This document shows, piece after piece, positions 1-5,462 of a stretch of DNA of 6,778 nt. The stretch lies in the NCBI GenBank assembly GCA_902462665.1, contig CABQCM010000072.1:1-6778 (forward strand), read 5' to 3'. Numbering within the stretch: position 1 is the stretch's first letter; each line of letters starts with the position of its first letter. The notes below the pieces were generated by a model that was not told the DNA's origin, did no database searches, and was given only the letters and a program-made list of their open reading frames with translations. Position numbers and translations under genes: made by a program. The DNA is from an uncultured Oscillospiraceae bacterium (lineage in GTDB: Bacteria; Bacillota; Clostridia; Oscillospirales; Acutalibacteraceae).

Positions 1-616
1 GGGAACCAGCCCGGTGCAGCGTATGGTGGCGGCGGCCTATCATTCCCCCTTTGCAGTGGGCGACAGCAAGCATTATCAGGAGGATTATGAGGGCTATGGC
101 GAGACGGTGTTTATGGGCACCTTCCGCCGGGAATACCTGCTGGAGCTTGGCATGTACGACGAGCGGCTTAACTGCAATGAGGACGACGATTTGACCTTTC
201 GCATCGCCGCGCGGGGAGATCGAATTTTTATTTCCTCTAAAATTAAAAGCGTGTACTATCCGCGCGATACCTATCGGGGGCTGTTTAAGCAGCGTTTCCG
301 TTATGGCTACTGGAAGGTGGCGGTGGCCAAGAAGCACGGCCGTCCCGCCCGGCTGGGGCATCTGATTCCGCTGGGATTTTTTCTTTTTCTCGTTTTATTC
401 GCGGTTCTCTCGGTATTTTTTCCCTTGTGCCGCATTGTGCTGGGGACGGTCGCAGGGCTATATACGCTGCTGAATTTGTTCTTTTCGGTGCGCAACAGCG
501 ATACCCATTCGGTATTGGATGTACTGCGTCTGATGTGGATTCATTTTATCATTCATTTTTCCTATGGGCTGGGGTATTTCTGCGGTTTGTTCCGTTTCCT
601 GCCCCGTAAGCTGTAG
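1..616 (+). CDS. Family 2 glycosyltransferase, ExoA-like, C-terminal part (5' end outside window)
   Basis: The open frame enters from the left edge (first full codon at base 2) and gives 204 residues before the TAG at 614-616. It matches the C-terminal half of membrane-anchored GT2 enzymes of the ExoA (succinoglycan) type. Visible signs are HSPFAVG (residues 14-20), MGTFRREYL (38-46), the acidic NEDDD block (59-63) that carries the catalytic-base region, and KQRFRYGYWK (96-105) where this family has its conserved aromatic/basic acceptor-site motif. Three hydrophobic stretches follow, about residues 120-142, 146-163 and 175-199, which should anchor the enzyme in the cytoplasmic membrane. Family members are about 330 residues, so roughly 130 residues with the nucleotide-binding DxD half lie upstream. 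The GTG at 14 is only an internal codon, since homology continues before it. It should add a sugar from a nucleotide donor to a lipid-linked surface glycan; which sugar cannot be read. The LicD-family gene starts 28 bases after the stop. Confidence 0.88.
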   Translation, partial: GTSPVQRMVAAAYHSPFAVGDSKHYQEDYEGYGETVFMGTFRREYLLELGMYDERLNCNEDDDLTFRIAARGDRIFISSKIKSVYYPRDTYRGLFKQRFRYGYWKVAVAKKHGRPARLGHLIPLGFFLFLVLFAVLSVFFPLCRIVLGTVAGLYTLLNLFFSVRNSDTHSVLDVLRLMWIHFIIHFSYGLGYFCGLFRFLPRKL

Positions 617-628
617 GGGCGTTGTCGT

Positions 629-638
629 AGAAAGGAAG
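629..638 (+). promoter_or_regulatory. Ribosome binding site fixing the LicD-family start at 645
   Basis: AGAAAGGAAG contains the core AAAGGA (631-636), 8 bases before ATG 645. An upstream in-frame ATG at 564 would place the start inside the glycosyltransferase gene, follows a pyrimidine-rich stretch with no such site, and would add 27 residues not expected in the family. The start at 645 is therefore preferred. Confidence 0.75.
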
Positions 639-644
639 CTGCGC

Positions 645-1520
645 ATGAGTCAGGCCTATACCGAGCGGGAGCTGGAGGCTCTGCACGAAAAAAGTCTTGC
701 GCTTTTTTTGTATTTTAAAGAAGTATGCGATCAAGGCGGGCTGCTCTGCTATTTATGCGGGGGAGGTTGCATCGGTGCCCTTCGGGAGGGGGGATTTATC
801 CCGTGGGACGACGACTTGGATGTTTTCATGCCCCGCGAGGACTATGAAAAACTTCCTGAGGTGTGGCGGCAATATGCCGACACCGACCGTTACGCGATAT
901 ACTATCCCCACGAGGGCTTTTGCGACCATAATATCTTTACCACCGTGCGGGATGGGGAAACCACTTTCATTAAGCCTTATCAAAAGGATTTGGACATCAA
1001 TCAGGGCCTGATGCTGGATATCATGCCGCTCGACGGTTGCCCGTCCTCTCGCACCAAGCGGCGGATGCAGAAGTTTTGGGCGCTGGTCTACTTTTTATAT
1101 TGCTCCCGCTTGCCGGCGGTCAACCGCAGCAAGCCGGTCGAGCTCGCAAGTCGCCTGCTGCTTGCGATTGTCCCCCGGCGGTTGGGAGAGAGGCTTTGGA
1201 TGAGCGCTAAACGGCGCATGACCCGTTATCCCATCGCCCAGTGCGATAAAATTACCGAGCTGTGCGCCGGGCCGAAATATTGGTCGAAGGAATACCAAAA
1301 GGAGTGGTTCGCTTCGGCGGTGGAGGTTCCGTTTGAGAATGCTATGGTTCCTCTGCCCGTGGGATATGACCAATATCTGCGCACGGCCTTTGGCGATTAT
1401 ATGCAGCGCCCGCCCAAAGAGCAGCAGACTGCCCATCACGACGCGGTTCGAGTGGATATGGAGCACGGTTATCTGCGCTATCGGGGCGAGGATTATTGCG
1501 TGGAGAACAAGGGCCGGTAA
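645..1520 (+). CDS. LicD-family phosphotransferase (candidate ribitol-phosphate transferase)
   Basis: 291 residues. The family signature is clear: GGGCIGALREGGFIPWDDDLD at residues 39-59, with the metal-binding acidic cluster D55, D56, D57 and D59, followed by MPREDYEKL (62-70). LDIMPLDG (124-131) matches the second family block. VPFENAMVPLPVGYDQYL (228-245), then TAFGDYMQ and PPKEQQTAHH, form the typical C-terminal block. There is no signal peptide, so the protein is cytoplasmic or membrane-associated. Named members (LicD of Haemophilus and pneumococcus) transfer phosphocholine from CDP-choline to surface glycans; the animal relatives FKTN and FKRP transfer ribitol phosphate from CDP-ribitol. 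The next two genes make CDP-ribitol and no choline-uptake or choline-activation gene is visible, so ribitol phosphate is my inferred cargo. The acceptor is unknown. Family membership is near certain; the substrate is inference. The gap to tarI is 82 bases. Confidence 0.9.
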   Translation: MSQAYTERELEALHEKSLALFLYFKEVCDQGGLLCYLCGGGCIGALREGGFIPWDDDLDVFMPREDYEKLPEVWRQYADTDRYAIYYPHEGFCDHNIFTTVRDGETTFIKPYQKDLDINQGLMLDIMPLDGCPSSRTKRRMQKFWALVYFLYCSRLPAVNRSKPVELASRLLLAIVPRRLGERLWMSAKRRMTRYPIAQCDKITELCAGPKYWSKEYQKEWFASAVEVPFENAMVPLPVGYDQYLRTAFGDYMQRPPKEQQTAHHDAVRVDMEHGYLRYRGEDYCVENKGR

Positions 1521-1526
1521 ACGGCC
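1512..1526 (+). other. Small GC stem-loop across the stop codon of the LicD-family gene
   Basis: GGCCG (1512-1516) can pair perfectly with CGGCC (1522-1526) around a five-base loop, GTAAA, that contains the TAA stop. There is no T-run behind it (the sequence goes on as GGGTTCCCCC), so it is not an intrinsic terminator. It could be an mRNA stability or processing element between the LicD-family gene and tarI, or chance in G+C-rich DNA. Confidence 0.3.
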
Positions 1527-1602
1527 GGGTTCCCCCTTGGCGCAGGCTGGATTATGAAGAACACCGGGCGCAAAGCCTTGAAAACAGACTGGAGGAAGCA
1601 AC

Positions 1603-2313
1603 ATGATATTCGGAGCCATTCTGGCCGGGGGCACCGGCAGCCGCATGAACATTGCCGATATGCCCAAGCAGTTTCTCCCTTTGGGGGACAAGCCCATCGT
1701 CGTGCATACGCTGGAGAAGTTTTTGCTTTGCGGTCAGTTCGACGCGATTTACCTGGGGGTACATCCCAGTTGGGTGACCCATATGCAGGATATTATCGCA
1801 CAATATATCAAGACCCAAAAGAAAATTGTGGTAGTGCCGGGCGGCGGCGACCGCAACGAGACGATTTTAAACATTGTCGAGGGCATTGAGGCCGATTATG
1901 GGGAAAGCGACGAGCATATCATTGTCACGCACGATGCGGTGCGCCCCTTCGTCACCATGCGCATTTTGGAGGAAAACATCGCGGCTGCCAAGGAACACGG
2001 CGCGGTTGATACCGTTACCCCGGCCATCGACACCATTGTCTGCTCGCAGGACGGGCGCCTGATCTCCGATATTCCCGACCGCCGGATGATGTACCAAGGG
2101 CAGACCCCCCAAAGCTTTCGCATGTCGATGATGAAGCGGCTGTATCTGAGCTTGAGCGAGGAAGAAAAAGGAATTCTTACCGACGCATGCAAAATTTGCA
2201 TCGTGCGCGACCAGCCGGTGCATTTGGTGGAGGGCGAAATTTCCAATTTAAAAATTACCACCATTAGCGACTATAAAATTGCACAGGCCATGCTGGGAGG
2301 GATTGACGAGTGA
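1603..2313 (+). CDS. tarI: Ribitol-5-phosphate cytidylyltransferase (TarI, IspD/TarI superfamily)
   Basis: 236 residues, the usual TarI length. It joins D-ribitol 5-phosphate and CTP to give CDP-ribitol and pyrophosphate in the cytoplasm. The nucleotide-binding loop LAGGTGSRM (7-15) includes R14, and PKQF (21-24) carries the catalytic lysine K22. GGDRNETI (81-88), THDAVRPF (109-116), MYQGQTPQSF (163-172) and LTDA (192-195) follow, then NLKITT (215-220) with the second conserved lysine K217. IspD, which makes CDP-methylerythritol, shares this fold and these motifs. TarI is preferred because the closest family look-alike I recall is TarI of Staphylococcus (HTLEKF, MYQGQTPQSF, LSDACK) and because tarJ follows directly. 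ATG 1603 has GGAGGA at 1591-1596, 6 bases upstream. The stop overlaps the tarJ start by 4 bases, so the two are probably translated in step. Confidence 0.92.
   Translation: MIFGAILAGGTGSRMNIADMPKQFLPLGDKPIVVHTLEKFLLCGQFDAIYLGVHPSWVTHMQDIIAQYIKTQKKIVVVPGGGDRNETILNIVEGIEADYGESDEHIIVTHDAVRPFVTMRILEENIAAAKEHGAVDTVTPAIDTIVCSQDGRLISDIPDRRMMYQGQTPQSFRMSMMKRLYLSLSEEEKGILTDACKICIVRDQPVHLVEGEISNLKITTISDYKIAQAMLGGIDE
2295..2301 (+). promoter_or_regulatory. Ribosome binding site supporting the GTG start of tarJ
   Basis: GGGAGGG lies inside the tarI coding sequence, 8 bases before GTG 2310. The start codon overlaps the tarI stop as GTGA (2310-2313). The protein beginning MINHIIQLVSPK matches the usual TarJ N-terminus, so this non-ATG start is well supported and translational coupling to tarI is likely. 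Confidence 0.75.
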
Positions 2314-3323
2314 TCAATCACATTATCCAGCTCGTCAGTCCCAAGGTCTTTTCGGTGAAATATGAGGATTTGTCCTTTGGCGACCGGGTCATCGTCCGCC
2401 CCTCCATGCTGGCCGTCTGTCATGCCGACCAGCGGTATTATCTCGGCCAGCGGGATCGCAGGGTGCTGAGGCGCAAGCTGCCCATGGCCCTCATTCACGA
2501 GGCCTGCGGCCATGTGGTCTACGACCCTGAGGGACAGCTTGCTCCTGGCCAGACGGTGGTCATGATTCCCAACGCTCCCACCGCTGAAGACGATGTGATT
2601 TTAGAAAATTACCGGGAAAGCAGCCACTTTCTCTCCAGCGGTTACGACGGCTTTATGCGGGAGTTTTGCGATTTGCCCCGCGACCGGGTGGTGCCGGTGC
2701 ACGGGGTGCCCGAGCAGGTGGCCGCAATTACCGAGTTTGTGAGCGTGGCGGTGCACGCCTCCTCCCGTTTTGAGCGCGCGGCCCATCGTGTGCGCGGCAC
2801 CATTGGCGTGTGGGGGGACGGCAGTCTGTCCTATACCCTGTGCAATGTGCTCCGTCAGCGGTTTCCCGAAAGCAATGTGGTCGTGGTGGGGATGGACGAG
2901 CGCAAGCTGGGCCATTTTACCTTTGTGCAGCGCACCTATATGGCCGACGCGCTGCCGGAGGATTTTCGCGTTGACCATGCTTTTGAATGCTGCGGCGGGG
3001 AGGGCAGCGCCGCGGCCATTGACGACATCATCCGCACCATTCGCCCGATGGGGACGGTTACTCTCATGGGCGTGTCGGAGAACAAGGTGGCAATTAACAC
3101 CCGCGATATTCTTGAAAAAGGACTGACCCTGGTTGGATGCAGCCGTTCCGGGCGGGCTGATTTTGAGACGGCGGTTTCCCTGCTGGAGGATCCGACCTTT
3201 CAAAAGCGCATGGAAGTGATTGTGTCGCCCGTTGAGCCGGTACGCTCGATATCCGACATTTCCCGGGTGATGGCCGAAGACCTCGCCACCCCCTTTAAAA
3301 CGGTGTTTGGCTGGGAAATTTAA
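2310..3323 (+). CDS. tarJ: Ribulose-5-phosphate reductase (TarJ, zinc alcohol dehydrogenase superfamily)
   Basis: 337 residues, close to the usual 340 or so. It reduces D-ribulose 5-phosphate to D-ribitol 5-phosphate with NADPH, the step before TarI. It is a medium-chain dehydrogenase: C37 (in AVCHADQRYY), H63/E64 (in LIHEACG) and E142 (in TEFVSV) fit the catalytic zinc site of TarJ/Bcs1-type enzymes. TIGVWGDGSLSY (164-175) is the glycine-rich dinucleotide-binding turn. The four-cysteine structural zinc lobe of classical alcohol dehydrogenases is absent, as in TarJ. Further TarJ-like blocks are DDVILENY (94-101), SSGYDGFM (109-116), DHAFECCGG (222-230) and LVGCSRSG (274-281). The start is GTG, overlapping the tarI stop. 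A 47-base gap to the next gene has no terminator, so read-through is likely. TarI and TarJ side by side is a well-known arrangement in wall teichoic acid and capsule loci. Confidence 0.94.
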   Translation: MINHIIQLVSPKVFSVKYEDLSFGDRVIVRPSMLAVCHADQRYYLGQRDRRVLRRKLPMALIHEACGHVVYDPEGQLAPGQTVVMIPNAPTAEDDVILENYRESSHFLSSGYDGFMREFCDLPRDRVVPVHGVPEQVAAITEFVSVAVHASSRFERAAHRVRGTIGVWGDGSLSYTLCNVLRQRFPESNVVVVGMDERKLGHFTFVQRTYMADALPEDFRVDHAFECCGGEGSAAAIDDIIRTIRPMGTVTLMGVSENKVAINTRDILEKGLTLVGCSRSGRADFETAVSLLEDPTFQKRMEVIVSPVEPVRSISDISRVMAEDLATPFKTVFGWEI

Positions 3324-3370
3324 CATCTTTTCTCCATAGAAAACGCACCTTGTGAGAAAGGAAAAATTTT

Positions 3371-4075
3371 ATGCCGAAAGTCGGGATTCTCTGCGCCAGC
3401 GATAGCGAGCTGGAACCGTTTTTGTCCTGTATGCAGCAACAAACGGTGCGCCAAAAAGCAATGCTGGATATTCACGAGGGCACCCTGCAAGGAATGGATG
3501 TCGCCGCCGCGTTTTCGGGTGTGGGCAAGGTGAATGCAGCCATTGCCGCACAGGTCTTAATTGATTGCTGCGGCGTTGACTTCATGATCAATGCGGGTAC
3601 CTGCGGCGGGATGGATGCGAGTCTGGATGTGTTTGACACTGTCATTGCCACGCAGGTCGCTTATCACGACGTCAGCGACGAGATTCTGACCGACTTTCAT
3701 CCCTGGATGAAATCCGTTTATTTTGCTTGCGATAGCGGACTGCTGGCAATGGCGAAACGCGCGATTTGCGGCAAAAATCTTCCCTTTCCCGTCCGGTTTG
3801 GAACCATGGTGACCGGAGAGGAGTTTATCGCCGCCGATGGGCGAGACGAAATTCAAAATCGGTTTGCCCCGCTTTCGGTGGATATGGAGACGGCGGCTGT
3901 GGCCCATGTCTGCTATGTGAATCAAATTCCTTTTATTGCGATTCGCACTGTGACCGATACTTTCCAGCACAGCGGGACAGAGAATTTTGAAAAAAACTGC
4001 GATAAGGCTTCGGGCATTGCGCGGGATGTCACGCTGTTACTGCTTAACGAACGAAAGGGCAGCGTCCTGCAGTAA
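3371..4075 (+). CDS. mtnN: 5'-methylthioadenosine/S-adenosylhomocysteine nucleosidase (MTAN, Pfs)
   Basis: 234 residues, the usual size for this family of the nucleoside phosphorylase superfamily. It removes adenine from methylthioadenosine and S-adenosylhomocysteine, giving methylthioribose and S-ribosylhomocysteine in the cytoplasm. The N-terminal VGILCASDSELEP aligns with E. coli MTAN so that E13 matches catalytic E12. FSGVGKVNAA (48-57) and INAGTCGG (73-80) form the central blocks. TGEEFI (148-153) keeps the base-stacking phenylalanine (F152). VDMETAAVAHVC (170-181) supplies M172 and E173 for ribose binding, and IRTVTDTF (191-198) supplies the general acid D196. D171 replaces the glutamate that precedes this methionine in E. 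coli. Its site AAAGGA (3357-3362) is 8 bases before ATG. It sits 47 bases after tarJ with no terminator between, so it may share that transcript. A related phosphorylase with another nucleoside substrate is less likely, since the nucleosidase residues are intact. Confidence 0.87.
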   Translation: MPKVGILCASDSELEPFLSCMQQQTVRQKAMLDIHEGTLQGMDVAAAFSGVGKVNAAIAAQVLIDCCGVDFMINAGTCGGMDASLDVFDTVIATQVAYHDVSDEILTDFHPWMKSVYFACDSGLLAMAKRAICGKNLPFPVRFGTMVTGEEFIAADGRDEIQNRFAPLSVDMETAAVAHVCYVNQIPFIAIRTVTDTFQHSGTENFEKNCDKASGIARDVTLLLLNERKGSVLQ

Positions 4076-4223
4076 ATAGGGGATGTGTCCTCCTCGGTTG
4101 GGCCGGGCCTGACGTCATGCGTGATCCGGTATGTCTTGCCAGGGACGCGCGTAAGGATAGAAATGGAGGGTTGGTTACTTACAGCCCCATGGATGTTAAA
4201 ATTATACGATAAGGAGTACGCCG
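4076..4223 (+). other. Non-coding gap, likely transcription boundary
   Basis: This 148-base stretch is the longest gap in the window. I see no GC hairpin followed by T's, so no intrinsic terminator for the upstream genes. It contains a perfect 8-base palindrome, TGACGTCA (4110-4117), and a weak promoter-like pair (4136-4163). Its right end carries AAGGAG (4211-4216), 7 bases before ATG 4224. A long open frame from 4085 runs on into the AI-2E gene in another frame and resembles no protein I know; I treat it as chance. Confidence 0.55.
4136..4163 (+). promoter_or_regulatory. Weak candidate sigma-70-type promoter for the AI-2E gene
   Basis: TTGCCA (4136-4141) matches four of six bases of the -35 consensus. 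After 16 bases, TAGAAA (4158-4163) matches four of six of the -10 consensus. The position, about 60 bases before ATG 4224 in the only sizeable gap, is sensible, but such matches are common by chance. Confidence 0.25.
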
Positions 4224-5462
4224 ATGGACAAAAAGCTGTTTCGAGACATTCTGCTCATCATAGGCTTTGTGATTCTGCTGGTCACCGTGGTGGTCAAGCT
4301 CGACGGGATTTTTGGCATGATCGGCAAGTGTGTTGCGCTGCTCAGCCCCTTTTTGGTGGGCTTTGGCCTGGCCTTTATTCTCGACCGGCCGGTGTCCTTT
4401 TTTACCCGTGTTTACCGCCGGCTGATTCGCCGGGAATCCCTGCGGCGGCGCCTTTCCCACGGGCTGGGTATTCTGACCACCTATCTGTTGGTCATTATCG
4501 TGCTGGTGCTGGCCGGGGTCTTTATGGTGCCGCAGCTTGCCCACAGCATTTCCACTCTGGTGGGATACATGGGGCGCTTGCAGGAGGTAGCCGACTGGAT
4601 CACCACCCGATTGAGCCTCGATCCCATCGACATTTCCAGTGTGAGCACCTTTCTCAAGGAACTCATTGACAATCCGGCCGGGATTATCAATCAGATTTTT
4701 CCTTATGTATACGGCTTTACCTCGAGCGTTATCAGCTTTGCAGCCAACGCTATCCTCAGCGTGGTCACCTCCATTTACCTGCTGGCGGATAAGAAACGTC
4801 TGCTGGTGCGTTGCCGTAAAATCAGCTATACCGTTTTGCCCTACCGTCGCGCTAAGCGGCTGGGGGAGCGGATGCATCTCATCGGCGATACCTTTGCCAA
4901 ATTTATTGACGGGCAGTTTACCGAGGCGGTGATTCTTGGCGTACTCTGCTTCTTTGGCATGCTTCTATTCCGATTCGATTACGCCTTGCTGATCAGCGTC
5001 ATTATTGCTACCTTCAATATGATTCCCTACATTGGCGCGTGGCTGGGTAGTGTTCCGGCCATTTTTATTCTGCTGATGACCGACAAGCCGCTCAATGCCG
5101 TGTGGTTTGTCATCTTCCTCATTACTCTGCAGCAGATTGAAAGTAATCTCATTTATCCCAAGGTGGTGGGCGAATCGGTCGGCCTGCCCGCGTTGTGGGT
5201 GTTGCTGTCAGTGGTGGTGTTCGGCGGGCTGTTCGGCGTGGTCGGGATGCTCATCGCCGTACCCATTACGTCGGTGGTTTACCGTTTGCTGCGGGAGTAC
5301 ACCGGCAAACGCCTGCGCAAAAAGGTGGACGAGGTGGAGCCGGAGGACCCGGATGCGGCGAAGGAACTGCGCGATATTGCTGAAATCCCCTCCGATTCGT
5401 CTGCGCACAAAGCGCGCAAGGGGCAGAAAACAATGCCGCGGGATACAGGAGGTCGCCTATGA
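4224..5462 (+). CDS. AI-2E family transporter (PF01594-type membrane protein)
   Basis: 412 residues, a polytopic membrane protein. Hydrophobic segments lie at about 8-24, 34-53, 81-103, 165-187, 234-285 (two segments), 290-305 and 322-355, with the family's large hydrophilic region between the third and fourth. The family hallmarks are in the C-terminal half: FNMIPYIGAWLGSVPA (264-279), QQIESNLIYPKVVG (303-316) and LPALWVLLSVVVFGGLFG (321-338), followed by GMLIAVP. A charged tail (about 356-412) should face the cytoplasm. The family is named after E. coli TqsA, proposed to export autoinducer-2. Other members have been linked to Na+/H+ exchange, and most Firmicutes members have no known substrate, so no cargo is assigned. 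Translation should start at ATG 4224, 7 bases after AAGGAG. The stop overlaps the next start as ATGA. Confidence 0.92.
   Translation: MDKKLFRDILLIIGFVILLVTVVVKLDGIFGMIGKCVALLSPFLVGFGLAFILDRPVSFFTRVYRRLIRRESLRRRLSHGLGILTTYLLVIIVLVLAGVFMVPQLAHSISTLVGYMGRLQEVADWITTRLSLDPIDISSVSTFLKELIDNPAGIINQIFPYVYGFTSSVISFAANAILSVVTSIYLLADKKRLLVRCRKISYTVLPYRRAKRLGERMHLIGDTFAKFIDGQFTEAVILGVLCFFGMLLFRFDYALLISVIIATFNMIPYIGAWLGSVPAIFILLMTDKPLNAVWFVIFLITLQQIESNLIYPKVVGESVGLPALWVLLSVVVFGGLFGVVGMLIAVPITSVVYRLLREYTGKRLRKKVDEVEPEDPDAAKELRDIAEIPSDSSAHKARKGQKTMPRDTGGRL
5447..5453 (+). promoter_or_regulatory. Ribosome binding site for the substrate-binding lipoprotein
   Basis: AGGAGGT is a near-ideal Shine-Dalgarno sequence, 5 bases before ATG 5459 and inside the end of the AI-2E gene. 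It supports the overlapping start that yields a complete lipoprotein signal peptide. Confidence 0.8.

Noticed and set aside
564..644. Extended N-terminus for the LicD-family protein from ATG 564
   Set aside because: It would overlap the glycosyltransferase gene and lacks a ribosome binding site, whereas ATG 645 has one at ideal spacing.
1537..1577. Interleaved short inverted repeats (GGCGC/GCGC and AGGCT/AGCCT) before tarI, resembling a pseudoknot or riboswitch
   Set aside because: The stems are only 4-5 base pairs, match no riboswitch class I recognise, and are easily expected by chance in this composition.
1095..1697. A 200-codon open frame on the - strand
   Set aside because: It lies antisense to the LicD-family gene and the tarI start, with composition typical of a reverse frame in G+C-rich coding DNA and no recognisable motif.
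1603..2313. IspD (methylerythritol-phosphate cytidylyltransferase) as the identity of the tarI product
   Set aside because: The motifs are shared, but the overlapping tarJ gene and TarI-like segments favour ribitol phosphate; a minor doubt remains without a phylogeny.
2601..3326. A 241-codon open frame on the - strand
   Set aside because: It is antisense to tarJ, which is strongly supported by family motifs; the reverse product resembles no family I know.
3328..3343. TTTTC/GAAAA hairpin after tarJ as a terminator
   Set aside because: The possible stem (TTTC at 3329-3332 with GAAA at 3339-3342) is short and AT-rich with no following T-run, too weak to terminate transcription.
4085..4669. A 194-codon + strand frame starting in the 4076-4223 gap
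   Set aside because: Most of it overlaps the AI-2E gene in another frame, it has no convincing ribosome binding site, and its product has no family motif.
4179..4877. A 232-codon open frame on the - strand
   Set aside because: It is antisense to the AI-2E gene; the His/Gln/Asn-rich product is typical of a shadow frame.
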